Shown here: piece after piece, positions 36,335 to 48,101 of the stretch | Position numbering within the stretch: position 1 is the first letter of the stretch | How the letters are laid out: every line of letters begins with the position of its first letter | Assembly (NCBI GenBank): GCA_018873225.1 | Contig: JAEILZ010000002.1 | Location: 2,914,001 to 2,978,000 of the forward strand | Length of the DNA stretch: 64,000 nt | DNA from: [Phialemoniopsis] sp. UDSM-2020 | Taxonomy: Eukaryota > Ascomycota > Sordariomycetes > Thyridiales > Thyridiaceae | Direction of reading: 5' to 3' | Notes under the pieces: model-generated | Seen by the model: only the letters and a program-made list of their open reading frames with translations | What the model was told of the DNA's origin: nothing | The model's database searches: none | Position numbers and translations under genes: made by a program

Positions 36335-38035
36335 CTAGCCTATGATCCGTTCGAGAGCGGTCGTGGATGTTGTGTAATCATCAACGACTTGCTGCTTCTT
36401 CGATTCCTGGCGTAACTCAAAGTTGACGTCAAAAGGCTTGGGGCTAAGGACCAGCCCAGTGTGAAATCCAGTTTCGACGTTGAGGTCAAGAGGCTTCACT
36501 GCACTGATATTGAAAGACCACATGAGTTTGCCCACAGCGAGAATAATTGCCTTTTGAGCGAACTGCTCGCCCGGGCAAACTCGGCGTCCAGCACCAAAAG
36601 TATAGGTAGCTCGACGCCCCTCCGTGGTAGCAACGCCAGCCTTCAAGCCCAGAGGGTGTTCTATGAACCTTTCCGGGATGAACTCTTCTGGTCTGTCGTA
36701 CTCATCGGGGTTGCGCTGAATACCCCAGACGTTGGCCAGAACGGTGGTTCCCTTGGGCAGCTTGTAGCCCTGAAAAGTGTCGTCACGATCAAGAACATGC
36801 GGTAGTCCGTTGGGCGCCGGTGGCCTAAACCGAAAGATCTACGTCTCTTTAGCTGAAAGTATACCAGATTGTTGTTGTGAAATCGTGCTTACCTCCATCA
36901 TGCATGCGCGGATGTACACAAGCTCGTCAATCATGTCCCCGGTTGGGGGCTTATTGGGACTCAGCCTGTCTACCTCCTCTTGAGCCTTAGCCTGGACATT
37001 CGGAAAAGCCGCAAAGAATAGTACAAAATTCATCATGCTCGCCCACGTTGTGTCCATGGCTGCGTCCAAAAGACCACCACCCAAATATGCCACCTCGTCG
37101 TCCGTGAACCGCCTCTGCCCTTCTTTACCTTCCTTCACAAGCTCTCTGTCTTCCAGAACCTTAGTCAGTAGCGATCGAAACTCCGGGCCACGCTGTTGAG
37201 AGGCTTTTGACTGTCGTCCTTTGTCGAGAAGCTCCTTCGCTGTATCGAGGAAGGTGAAATACTCCTCAAACATGTACTCGCGCACATTTCGCGCCTGTCT
37301 CTTCCAGTTCGCAAACCTCTCAGGTATCAAGTGGAGGAATCGGAGGAATGGAAAGAGGTCGACAGGTGGTGCTTTACCCGGCTCCAGAATCTCAAGCCAG
37401 TCTCTCTGCGCCTTGAAGATTCGGTCCGTGAAGGCTTTGCCGCGGTCTTCGAGCCGTTGGCCGGTGATGGCCAGAAGCGGCGTAGCGAGAGCCCAGTGTT
37501 TGAGATGTTCGAGGGTCTGGGAAGGTGTCGTCTCGAGCAGTTTATGAGCCAGAGCTGCCGCGGTCGCATCTTGCATCGGCATAGTCTGCTTCAGCCCCGC
37601 CGACCCGGTAATGTACGAGACGGCAGCACGCCACTGGCGGAGAAAAGGCCCATTCTGAAGATTGATGATATGCTTGTCACCATGCTGGCGGAAAACATGC
37701 TCGGTAGTAATGTAGCTATAAGGACGGCCGGAATAGTCGGCAGCTCGCTTGTCTAGCAGTTCCCGGACATACTTGGCATTGTGCAGGATGACAATGTTGC
37801 CAGGGCCGGCCTTCAGACCGATGATGTCGCCATACGTCTGGGACCACTCATGGAACTTGATGAATGGCTGTTTGAGGGGAATTTGATGCAGGTTACCGAG
37901 TCCTAGCAGTGTGGGTGGCCCTGGTGGATAGTCCTTGGGACGTCTGGTTGCAGCGAGAAATCTGACGATCACAGCCGTGAGCACAACGGCAGCAACCAGT
38001 ATATTGGCAGACAACCAAGGACTGATGGAAGACAT
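36335..38035 (-). CDS. Cytochrome P450 monooxygenase, 548 aa
   Basis: Two minus-strand exons, 36893-38035 and 36335-36838. A hydrophobic N-terminal anchor (LSANILVAAVVLTAVIVRFL) is followed by the Pro-rich hinge DYPPGPPTLLGLGNL. The I-helix oxygen-binding motif is AAMDTT (in GGGLLDAAMDTTWASMM). The ExxR pair of the K helix is formed by the last codon of exon 1 and the first of exon 2 (EIFR, residues 381-384). The heme ligand loop is FGAGRRVCPG with Cys about residue 469. It is an ER-bound, NADPH-reductase-dependent monooxygenase. The N-terminal hinge and the FRFRPPAPNGLPH block resemble fungal secondary-metabolism P450s of the CYP2-like O-methylsterigmatocystin oxidoreductase type. No biosynthetic core gene lies next to it, so the substrate is unknown. 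Confidence 0.93.
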
Positions 38036-40143
38036 GGCTTCTTCTGTCTTGTTGGCCTTGACCCGGCTCGGCTTGAGAGATACATTGAGGGAAAGCCATC
38101 CTTATATGTGTTGGCATGCTACTTGGTAGACGGACGAGTGTTGCGATAGGATGTAACGTGCAGCCAACTTTATGCAAATCTTAAAAACCGACAGGCATGC
38201 CTTATGTAATTGCTGGACTGTGATTGGGGGAAAATGTGGGCGAATGGACTGATTTCTGATATTGTTGCCCGACCACAGTAGCATCCATGTATTTTAATGC
38301 ATGTTGGCGGCCGTTGAAATGCATGTTCCCATGTTGGTGCAGCTTTCTCCATACGCCGGCAGGTAAACCCAAAACACGCACCCCAACCGATGGGCATGAC
38401 CTTGCCGCTCGTCCACCACGGACCTGCAAGTTGATTACTCATTGGCAGGTATTGGGTGCGTATATTTACTGGCGATGTGTTAATGCCGAGAAGTATGGGT
38501 TGCGCGTGATGGGTTGTGATGGATCAAAAGTCGATTGTCAATCTGGTTTGGCCCTATCGCTTCGCGTTCTCAGCAAGTAGAATGCTTTCTCTTGATTTGA
38601 ACGATAAAGCAGTAAGAAGCGGGGCGTCTTCGGTGAATGCTACTCGGTTCCCCAATCTAACATCGCGACGAAACCCCCTAAGATGAGGAGCAATGATCTA
38701 TGCTGGACAGTTGGTGATACTCAATATAGTCCAGATAGGACGTCATCAACCTGATTCGTGGGAGGTGATCTAACAACCGTGGCTTTTGGTGACTCTGTCT
38801 TCGAGCACTCACAATGAAGATCTCTCCCAGTCTCACACTTGAGACGGCCTGATTCGGTACTACTTGGTGAAGGTCCATTGAGCTGGGGTCGCAGAAGATA
38901 GGGAGCGTAGCTTCGCGTGGCTGACAACGAACATGGCACGCGCTCACGTCGCGGTGAGACCCGGGTCAGGCAGCAGCTCTGATCAAGACAAACACCTTAT
39001 ATATCTTAATAACCACGATGAATTTCAAGTCCCGATAGTCAAACGGTTAGGCCGGCAACATTAGAGGTCAAGAGCAAGCTAACCGCAGCAAAGGCCGAAA
39101 AAGAAAGAAGAAAGATAAAAAGAAAGAAACAAAGAAGAAGAGCAGAAGAAAAACAAAAAAGATCAGAACAGAACAGAACAGAACAGAAGAATGAGAATAG
39201 AAAGAACCACACACAAAAAAAAGAAGAAGAAGAAAAAGCAAAAAAGGACCTCCATAATATGTGCTTGAGGGCGGGTTGGGCTTGGAGGACTGATCACCCT
39301 CCCTGCCCCCGACAGAGACGTACGGCTTCGGCCGGAACTCTTTTGCCACTCGACCTCACTTTTTCATTTTTCATTCACGTTTGTTTTTCTTTTTTCTTTT
39401 CAGAGTTGAGACCATGAGTTCGATTCAGAAGTAGAATTCTTTTTCTTTTTCTTTGCTATTACCCTTTGAGACTGCTGCTTGCAGCAAGCAGCAAGTCAAA
39501 CTAAACTGCATGCCAGGCTTCATCAGGGAAGCACACCTGAGGCTTTTATAATGTGTCTCTTAGGCGTATAGATGTCATCACAGTGTATGTGTGGCAGAGA
39601 AACTTCAGTGCGAGCTGAGACTGAATGTAGCTCTTTTCTAGAGCAGAATATTGCGCTCGTCTAGAAGGCTTGCAAGGCGCATGGCATCACGATCATCAAT
39701 GGAAATATAGCAAGCCTTTACCTCTTATTGTGATTCCCTTTCCTGCCTTGAGAATTACACGCCAGTATCGAGGGTGCGATGCCAATCTGCTAATCTCAAA
39801 GCCCCTGAGCTTGGTCTTCTCAAGTAGTCACAACGTTGGTCCTACTTTCCACAACAGACTGTATATATCACGGCAAGCAAGACCTTTGACAACATATGAT
39901 AGCACATTTTTTCATTTCCGCCAACACTATGGATATATTCGGAGGCCAGCATGACCTTCTCTTTCTGTAGAAATACACATGAGTCGTCGCACCATCGTCA
40001 GAGCCATGTAAGCCGTGGCGTGACGAGGTTCGTTCCAATGCTATTTGCTTTTGATTCCCCCCATTCTAGGAAGGGTAGAGGAGAGATACGCAAGATTATG
40101 TGACCAAAAGTCCAATCTAAATGAGACACGTCGCCGCCCGCAT
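38036..40143. other. 2.1 kb spacer with a purine-rich tract, no gene seen
   Basis: It holds the P450 promoter and the 3' flank of the CFEM gene. The notable parts are a polypurine tract at about 39093-39248 and, just before it, a tRNA-like A-box segment near 39030, both described separately. A small hairpin with arms CTGCTTG/CAAGCAG lies at 39475-39491. No protein gene was recognised. Confidence 0.5.
39093..39248 (+). repeat. Purine-rich (A/G) tract with AGAAC tandem units
   Basis: About 155 bp on the plus strand are almost entirely A and G, with GAAGAA-like units and a run of four to five AGAAC repeats near 39166-39187. The complementary strand reads as a Phe/Leu/Ser-rich open frame, which is an artefact of composition. 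Such tracts can form triplex-like structures and vary in length between strains. Confidence 0.8.
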
Positions 40144-40847
40144 TTACAGGACGGCGAGAGCGCCGAGGCCGAGCATGGCGACGTAGCCGGCGGAGCCCTT
40201 GGCGGCGCCGTTGGTCTGCTGCGGGGCGCCGCTCGAGGTCGAGGAGCCCGCGGCGCCGGCGCCGGTGGCGGCGGTCTGGCTGCTGGAGCCCTGGCTGGAC
40301 TGGGAGCCGCCGGTCGGGGTCGGGTTGGCGTTGGTGCCGCTCGAGGCGTTGGAGGCGGTCGGGGCCGGGGTGGCGGTAGCGGCACCGCCGCCCTCCTCGG
40401 CGCTCTTGGTGACGGCCTTGCAGAAGGTGTCGGCGGCGGGCAGGACCTTGTCTGGAAGAGAGGGAAGAAAAAGTGGTCAGCACTGTGCGTTCTGCAAGAT
40501 GCGGATTTAAGGTTTTGTGTTCGGCAAAGCGATCCGAGAAAGATCGGCGGTGCAGGGGATGGAGCCCACAGGGTGAGAATCCTATCTGGGGGTGGGAAGA
40601 CAATCTACTTACTGACGGCGACATCAGCTCCGCAGGCTTGCATGACACAGGCGGTGGCGGAGTCGACGATCATCACGTAGTTCTCGAAGACGCAGACGCA
40701 GACGCCGTCGGCGGGGTCGCAGGTGGTGGCATCGCGGGCGCCCTTCTCGAGGCAGTCGATGGAGCACTGGGGGAAGTAGTCCTTGAGCAGGACCTCGCCG
40801 GCGACGAGGCTGGCGGCGGAGAGGACGAGGGCGTTGAGGAACTTCAT
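40144..40847 (-). CDS. CFEM-domain GPI-anchored surface protein, 180 aa
   Basis: Two minus-strand exons, 40613-40847 and 40144-40451. Residues 1-17 form a signal peptide (MKFLNALVLSAASLVAG). The CFEM domain (about 20-92) has all eight cysteines: FPQCSIDCLEKG, TTCDPADGVCVCV, TACVMQAC and TFCKA. The Asp residues just before the CxC pair are where CFEM proteins of Candida place the heme-iron ligand. A Ser/Thr/Gly/Pro-rich linker follows, then a C-terminal hydrophobic segment (YVAMLGLGALAVL) after small residues, as needed for GPI anchoring. CFEM proteins sit in the cell wall or membrane and act in heme capture, wall integrity or host interaction. The siderophore transporter lies divergently across 2.2 kb, which favours an iron-related role, but that is inference. 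Confidence 0.92.
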
Positions 40848-43005
40848 GGTGAAAAGCTAGGATTGCTTGAAATTGCCTATTTGTTTGGGTGCTGGTCAGC
40901 GAAAAGCCGCCGGATCAAGCTTGCGGGTCAATGGTGAGTGAGAGCCGGGTTCGTCGGAGAGACCACTTGGTGAAGCGTAGCCCAAACAAACCGCCTTGAA
41001 TAGTACACGATGAGGAGGGACAGCAGGGAGCCATTCACTTACAGTCTTATTCTAGAAAAGCTTGAGAATGGACACAAAAGATGCAGCGACGGCGGGAAGC
41101 AAGCTGCCCCCAGCAGCTGGGGGTAGGGTCGCTTGTGGGTTTATATGTCTCGTCCAATGAACTTGGCAGCGCGAGCGCGCTGCAGCAATTTTCCTGCCTA
41201 GCAACGCTGCAAGGGACCTTTTGGATCTAAGCGTCAGATATGGGGAAAGCAAAGAGCTCAGCTCTCTCGGTTGGTGAGCCGGCCGGAGTGGTTAATCGGC
41301 TCAAGCGTGGCCGGTGGCGGGTCTTGGGCTTGGCACGTTGGTCCATTTGTTGGCATATTGGCCCTGCGTATTGGCCTCGGCCGGTTGGCTCGTCTTTACG
41401 CAGGAGATCCCCTAGGTAGGTACCATCTCCTCGTATGGCCAAAAATACATCCGTGGATACAAGCGAGCGAGCGAAAAGCACAGACAAAGGACAAGACAAT
41501 GTGACTCCACACGAGAGAATGAAGGGGGGTCCCGCACTCGCAGCTATGATCATGGGCCGACTTCGCAGCCAAGCATTGACACATGAGAACGCGCGCGAGA
41601 ATTAACCAGGTACCGGGGTCTATTCGTTGTGTGAAAGCAAAATCGTCGCTGATGATAGAATGACACGCGAAGCCCAGACAACGCACCTCTGGCCAGGACG
41701 TGGTTGTTATCAGCTCGAAGGGAATACTTCTTCTTCTTCTTCTCTCCTCAATGCCAATTCTCTCCTCTTTCACGAGGTCTCCGCCATACCGACGAGACCG
41801 AGGCAAGCTAACGAAGTCAGGGCCTAGACGCTAAGGGTCCCGTAGAGTCCCGTGGAGTGGGGGGCGAAAGCTGTTGGTCGAGCTCTCGAGTTCACACGAG
41901 GAGGCATGAGGTAGGTACCTTGTTGCGCAAGAGCGAGAATAACCAGAAGAACGGTGTGTGTGTGTGTGGGTGGCAGTTGGAGCCCTGGGCTGCACAGACA
42001 AGAAGACCATTCAAGGTTGGCTCCGGAGCTGGCACGGATCGCATGGATGGAATTAGAGTAAAGAAGTGGGTGGTGGGAGGTGGGTTTTGCCTTGATGAGG
42101 GGCCCCAAGAGATCAAATTTTATCAGATAATCAGATAATTCTGCAAGTTTTCATCTGATAAGATCAAACTATTAGCTGACGCCTGACCCTACTGCCCGCT
42201 AGGAGGGGCCGCTCATCTCCACCGCTACCAATCACAACATCACGATGGCGAGCCCATCCCCGTCCACTCCCCTCCCTGAGCTTCCAGGAGAGCACCTGAA
42301 AGATGGTGGCATCCCCAGTATCCCTGCCTAGCTCGAGCTTAGCATGGTTGAGGCATGGCTGGTCTTGGAGGCGGGCCGGGTGAAAACGCGCATCACCGTA
42401 CCATCGGCGGCGCCCTTCTTCCCTCTCTCTTTTTTCGGCTGGCCACTCAAGCCCACTCAAGCCACCCAGACGGTCTTGGATGATCTTGGGATGGTCCAGC
42501 GAATCTAGCCCCTCATCAGGGTTAGTCTCGACGTTAGGACCATTTCCACCCTTCGGCTCGAGGACCGGACCTTCACTCTTCTCTGCGCTGTTGGTCACAT
42601 ATTGGCACGCACAAGCCCGCAGATGGCGGGTACCCGGCGAGTGGCATGTTTCCGCTCTCGAAAAGGGTATCGAAGCTCTGAATTCAAAAAAAAGAGAGGG
42701 TCCAACTGTGCATGAGGCAAATCTTCCACAAAGTACCCCTACCACCTGTACATCTGTACATTACACTGTACATAGCTACATCCACTTGATCCAAGACCTG
42801 GTTTGGCACCATAAACTGCCGCGGGCCGTCCTGCATAAGTAAAGAGGCTTGCGCCGGTTTCGAAATATCGTCTTTTCCCAGCTTTTGCATGGTAATTTAC
42901 GGCAAATAAGCGCCCCGCGCACACCCAAAGATCACCACCACTCTGTAACCCTGTCTACGATCCCTTCCCGCGCCGCGCCGCTGTCGTCTGCAACAAGCGA
43001 CGATC
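40848..43005. promoter_or_regulatory. 2.2 kb divergent promoter between CFEM and siderophore-transporter genes
   Basis: No accepted gene lies here. It includes a (TTC)n run near 41729, a GT run near 41954 and the triple GATA-site cluster at 42122-42161. The long minus-strand frame at 42164-42745 begins at a non-ATG codon and shows no domain, so it is treated as chance. Pyrimidine-rich 5' UTR sequence leads into the transporter start. Confidence 0.6.
42122..42161 (+). promoter_or_regulatory. Cluster of three ATCWGATAA sites (SreA/SRE-type iron GATA factor)
   Basis: ATCAGATAA occurs at 42122-42130 and again at 42130-42138, sharing one base. ATCTGATAA occurs at 42153-42161. ATCWGATAA is the recognition sequence I recall for the fungal iron-responsive GATA repressor SreA/SRE and its relatives, which turn off siderophore and iron-uptake genes when iron is plentiful. 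The cluster lies about 845 bp upstream of the siderophore transporter start and about 1.3 kb from the CFEM gene start. General nitrogen GATA factors bind shorter GATA cores, so they remain an alternative. Confidence 0.75.
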
Positions 43006-44944
43006 ATGGTGTTCTACAAGAAGAAGGAGTCGGCTCCTGAGCCCGAGGGTGTCATATATCCCGCTCACGAGATTGCTCTCCAGAGCCCCGAGGTCACCGA
43101 GAAGGGCACCAATGTGAACGACAACATCCAGGCCCAGCAGCACAGCAGCAACACCCCCGAAGATGTCGAGAAGATCCCTCAGAACTTCCAGGCCGGTGTC
43201 CAGCGTATTGAGGCCGCTGCCAGTGTCTGGACTAAGAAGGAGATGATTGCAGCCTATGCCTGGTAAGTAGGGACTCTGTTCGCCGACGACGACAAAGGAC
43301 CATGCACTAACAATGGATGCTTGCGTGTTTGACAGCATCTGGATGATCTACTTCATCACCTCGACCGAGGAGGTAGTCGTCCGCACCCTGACGCCCTTTG
43401 TTACCAGTACTTTCCAGTTCCACTCCCTGACTCCCACTGTCGGCGTCATGGCCAGCATCTTTGGAGGTCTCTCCAAGCTGCCGCTGGCCAAGGTCCTCGA
43501 TACCTGGGGCCGTCCCCAGGGTCTGGCACTGTCTTGCTTCATCTGGACCATCGGATTCGTCATGATGGCCGCCGGTAAGAATGTTCAGACCTATGCCGCT
43601 GCTCAGGTCTTCTCCACTGTTGGGTAAGTGAACATCTCAAAGCAAAGACGAAATCGTTCCACAGCCGCATACTGATTCTACGTGACAATCAGTTCCCAGG
43701 CTGTCAGTTGGTGTATGACCGTCTTCATTGCCGATACCTCCTCCCTCCGCAACCGTGGTCTCATGCTTTCCTTTGCAACCTCGCCTTACATCGTCACCAC
43801 CTGGATTGGTGGCCCCATGGCTGACGCTATCCTGGCTGGTCCCGGCTGGCGCTGGGGCTTCGGCATCTTCGCCATCATCATCCCCGTCGTCGTGGCTCCC
43901 TTGGTCGCCGTTCTCTGGTACAACCAGTACAAGGCCGTCAAGCAGGGCATCGTCAGGGAGCACGAGCGTAAGATCACCCTGGAGAAGGTCAAGAACTACT
44001 GCATCCAGGTTGACCTGTTTGGCATCCTCCTGCTGGCCGGCGGCATGGCCCTGTTCCTGCTGCCCTTCAACATCTGGTCCTTCCAGTCCCAGCAGTGGCG
44101 CGCACCCATCATTATCGCCTTCATCATCGTCGGCTTCTTCCTCCTCGTCGCCTTTGTCGTCTACGAGAAATTCTTCGCGCCCGTCAACTTCATCCCCATC
44201 AGCCTGCTCGCCGACCGCAGCGTCCTGTTCGCCGGCTTCATGCTCTTCTTCCTCTTCTTCAACTCAATGGTCTGGGGCAGCTACTTCACCTCGATGCTCA
44301 TGGTCGCCTGGAACCAGTCCGTCACCACGACCACATACATCTCCAACATCTACCGCGTCGGCTCGTGCTTCGCCGCCCTCTTCATCGGCTACTTCATCCG
44401 CATGACGGGCCGCTTCAAGTGGGTCGCCTGCTACTACGGCATGCCCCTCATGATTCTCGGTGTCGGCCTGCTGCTCCGCTTCATCCACCCGGACGACAAG
44501 ATCGGCTACGTCGTCATGACGCAGATTTTCACCGCCTTCGCCGGCGGCCCCCTCGTCATCGCCGCCGAGATGTCCATGATGTCTCCCTCGAGTCACCAGC
44601 ACATCGCCGTCATCCTCGCCATCCTCGACCTCTTCGGCAGCGTCGGCACCGCCGTCGGCTCGACCGTCGCCGCCGCCATCTGGACTGGCACCTTCAAGAA
44701 GGCCCTGCACAAATACCTGCCGGCCACGGCGCCCGCCGACAAGATCTTCTCCAGCCTGTACATCCAGCTGGCGTACCCCTGGGGCAGCCCCAACCGCAAC
44801 GGCATCGCCAAGGCCTACACTGAGTCCCAGCGCTACATGCTCATCACCAGCGTGTGCGCCCTCGTCGCCGGCTGGGCCTGCACTTTTGTCTGGCGCGACA
44901 TCAAGCTCAAGAACCTCAAGCAGAACAGAGGTCTGGTCGTCTAA
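43006..44944 (+). CDS. MFS siderophore iron transporter (SIT family), 598 aa
   Basis: Three exons: 43006-43262, 43336-43623 and 43693-44944, with frame-keeping GT...AG introns. A polar N-terminus (about 70 residues) leads to GVQRIEAAASVWTKKEM, the block that precedes the first span in SIT/ARN/Mir proteins. Around 14 spans follow, as in that family. Markers include SSLRNRGLMLSFATSPYIVT and WIGGPMADAIL in the first half, and the extracellular loop near the C-terminus (FKKALHKYLPATAP, LAYPWGSPNRNGIAKAY), which carries the Tyr-rich motif typical of ferri-siderophore uptake. The final LKQNRGLVV is cytoplasmic. It imports ferric siderophores by proton symport. The GATA cluster upstream suggests repression by iron. 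Which siderophore it uses cannot be told. Confidence 0.95.
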
Positions 44945-46297
44945 GCGGCTTGAGCCTCTCGCAGCTTTGCTTCATAGCAACCATGCCGAGAAAGGAGCGT
45001 TCGAAGCGAAGATCTGTCATTTGTGCTTCTTCTGTAGCACGGATCCTGTTGGATCAAGACTGTCTCTGTGAGGTTGTCAAACGGATTTGATAAAAGTTTA
45101 ATGCTTGTAATTTGACATGATTCTGTATCTATTTACAACTGGTGTTTCCGCGATTATTGCATAGAGTACAATGCTATAGACATGACAGATCATGATGGAT
45201 CTTGATGCCAAATATACCCTCTTTACAGCTTATGAGCATTGAACTCGCATGCGAGACTGATCTTCCTGGGTATCCGATATCCGTTAAACACTATTATACA
45301 GAAGCTGCGATAGTCACTGAACTGTTAGCATTTGAGACACGCAGTTATGCGAGGGGCAACTCTCCGAGAAGAACGATTATGGCACGCTTCCCATTCTAAT
45401 GCGATTCGCCACCGCAACTTTAGGACAAGTACGAGTAGTTCATACATCATGCTTGGTAGGTACGTCGGTAGCCAGACTTTGGATCATCGGCGGTACTTTC
45501 GTAGCCGTGTCGTTGGTTCTTGTTCCAGTAGACGCATGTTCATGTTCATTCATCTGCTCTGATGGAAAGTCGCATCAGCTGAAGTGCTATCCCCTCGCCC
45601 GTTTACCTAACCGAAACTCAGCACCCAAGCAAGGTGGCGCTTTTTGACTGCCAACCGACATTGCCGCCCGCCGCCACCAGTCAGAGTTTTCTCCTCTAGT
45701 GACCTCCAAGAAGTGAATTGCATCCTCTGAGTGGTCTGAGCTTGTCGATCAGTTGCTTCCGAGCGTGCCGAGCGTTTTGGGGGTATGGGGGAGACCCATA
45801 AGATAAGATTAGATCTTCCGCTTGCATGGCGAGCAGGCGAGGACAGAATTGGTACTGGCCAATGCGGAACAGACGAGCCGATGTCGGATCAAAGCTGAAA
45901 ACAAGGATTTGATCGACCCGGATATTGAGCTGCAAACAGCAAAGACAACCGAGAGTTGTTGGTTTCTGGGATTTACACTCATGAGGTATGATTATGGCTG
46001 TCCAACATCACCACCGTTCATTGCCTAGCCCGATCTGATTTCTTCCTGGACAATCAACAAAAATTATACTACACGTGTTGAAGCGAAGGTATCAGAAGAC
46101 AGTCGCCCCTAGCTGGAGTGAAAAGGCGATCGATTTTATTGCTAAATGGTCAACGTGTGTACTACCCATAGAAACTTGCAAGACGAAAACCATTTCACGA
46201 CAAATCCCAACAGAAAACAGTGCCCAGGGAACTGTAACTACTAGAGTGAGTTATATCCGACTTTGAGAAAGCTACCTACGATTCAGAAATACTGGAG
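44945..46297. other. 1.35 kb convergent spacer, no gene seen
   Basis: This relatively AT-rich stretch is expected to contain the 3' UTRs of the transporter and of the minus-strand LDI-domain gene. No frame, repeat or RNA gene was recognised. Confidence 0.45.
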
Positions 46298-48101
46298 TTA
46301 CGCCCCCATGATAACTAAGTCCACATCCTCACCGCCAACCTGGAGACTGACTGTGATATCCTCATTGGCGTTGCCGACCTCAACAACATTCTGTAACCGA
46401 CCAGCGATATACACCCCATACCTTCCAGAAGGCAGTTTGCTAGCCACCAGTTGGCACGATACTTGGCTTTGGTCCCAAGTCCTAAACGACGCGATCATCA
46501 TCTTGTGCTCCTCGCTCCACTCGCCGCGGAGGCAGTCAACCCCCTGCTCGAAAGGAACGCCATCAATCCGTGGGCGGGACTCGACCTCCTCCTTTGTCCA
46601 CGGATGGTCCCACATCATCTTCTGTCCGTCCTTGACGTTGAGTCTGGCATAAGCAATACCGGCATTGCCGGTGTATGGCTCAACGTAAACGTAGTTCCCT
46701 TGCTCGTCCCAGCCCTTGTCACAGCGCTTGTAATACAGCCCTCCGTTGGACCAAGATGGGCTGAGGTATGTGTCGGCATGTCGAAGAAGCAGGTTCAGAT
46801 CTGCTGGGCCGGCGACTTCAGAAAGCCACTGGGCCACGTAGCCGAACACAGGAGTTCCATACGGCTTGCGCTTGATTTTGAGCTGTTCCTTGGTCGTCTC
46901 CGTTGCGCGCGCGACGACAGCAGCAGAGTTGGGGTCTGCCTTTTCGTCTTTGACTAGTCGCCTTATCTCGTGCGCTACTAAAGCAGGATTGACGTTGATG
47001 CGGTCCTCCATTCTGTGGAGAAATCCGTCACCGATCTTTGGATACAGGTTCTGGACAAAGTCGTAGTTCCATGGCATGAACGCCATGATCCTAGAAGATG
47101 TGTCAGTAATTATCAGGTAAAGTGTGGTCTGGGATGAGGGAAGGACCCTACCAGGCGGAGTGGCCAATCTCTTCAGAGTCCACGAGTTGCTTTTGCCTAG
47201 TGAAGTACCATCTCCGAAACAGGCCATTGTCTGCGATGAACCCCCTTTCCGCCCACGCAGCCTTGTACTTGGTCAATACATCGTCAACGATGTTCGTGCC
47301 ATTCCGCACGTCGTTGTATCGAGTGGCGATGATCTGTGTAGCTTGTCAGTTGACTAGCTGAAGTTGTCGCAGTTGAAGTCTTTTCAACTCACAGGGAACT
47401 GATTGCAGATGATAAAGACAAGATTCGGCTCGCAGCACACACCCACCCATCCTTCTCTTTCCATCTCGGCAAGAATGGCTTTTTGGAGAGTAGTCCGGGT
47501 GTATTTGAACGTTTGAGGACCCATGCCCCAGAACATAGGATCGAAGTTGAACACAATGCCGTCCTCCTGATCATAGCGGTCGTCATTGAAAAGCCAAGAG
47601 TATAATGACACCATCTTCAGGAGATGACCTGAGTACTGTTCTCTTTGTCAATAAGTCTCTTGAGATCGCGATGCTGCATATAGGCCTTACCATAATATTC
47701 TCCTTCACTACTGGATCAGCCCAGGGTTTTCGAAGCTCCTTAAGGTCGCGATCAAGTTTGATGCCCGACTGACTTGTGAGATACCAGTAATCCCACACAT
47801 CACGCCGTATCATCTTTCGAATCAGATTTTCGAACATGGGCTTGAACACGGATCGCAGGGCGGGTAGCCGGTGATAGTGTGCTGCGCCCAAGGCATAGGT
47901 CATCGTCGCAATCTGGTAGCGACGCGCGGTGTCCCATTCCTGCCCGGGCTCCTCGCTGCCCATAAATGCCCAATCCCCATCGAGCAAGGATGCTAGGTTG
48001 TGAATGTGTCGTAGGTGGCCGCATTGCTCCTTGTTGAGTTTCGGCGGGTCATAGAGAAGGCTCCCGAGGACCTGTGGAAAGTCGCTTGTCCCAGTCTCCA
48101 T
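46298..48101 (-). CDS. Linalool dehydratase/isomerase-domain (LinD-like) enzyme, 542 aa
   Basis: Four minus-strand exons: 47691-48101, 47393-47635, 47152-47333 and 46298-47090. The first in-frame ATG is at 48101; an earlier TTG is ignored. Residues about 85-240 match the LinD/LDI domain: GAAHYHRLPALR, RDVWDYWYLTSQSG, YSGHLLKMVSLYSWLFNDD, PMFWGMGPQTF and WVGVCCEPNLVFIICNQFP. Cys 205 and Cys 214 are nine residues apart, the same spacing I recall for the catalytic Cys171/Cys180 pair of bacterial LinD, and the His of YSGH (141) is a candidate third residue. LinD hydrates or dehydrates and isomerises monoterpene alcohols through an alpha6/alpha6 barrel. Fungal members are seen in many moulds, but their substrates are mostly unassigned. 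A beta-strand-rich C-terminal part (about 440-542) follows. No signal peptide is evident. Confidence 0.85.

Noticed and set aside
39068..39349. Minus-strand Phe/Leu/Ser-rich frame with apparent membrane spans
   Set aside because: It is the complement of the purine tract; the hydrophobic look comes from TTC/TTT repeats.
41396..41806. Minus-strand frame of 136 codons in the CFEM/transporter spacer
   Set aside because: It has repeat-derived Arg and Ser runs from a TTC tract, no motif, and a weak start context.
42164..42745. Minus-strand open frame of 193 codons in the siderophore-transporter promoter
   Set aside because: It starts at a non-ATG codon, has no recognisable motif, and lies directly beside a regulatory site cluster in a promoter region.
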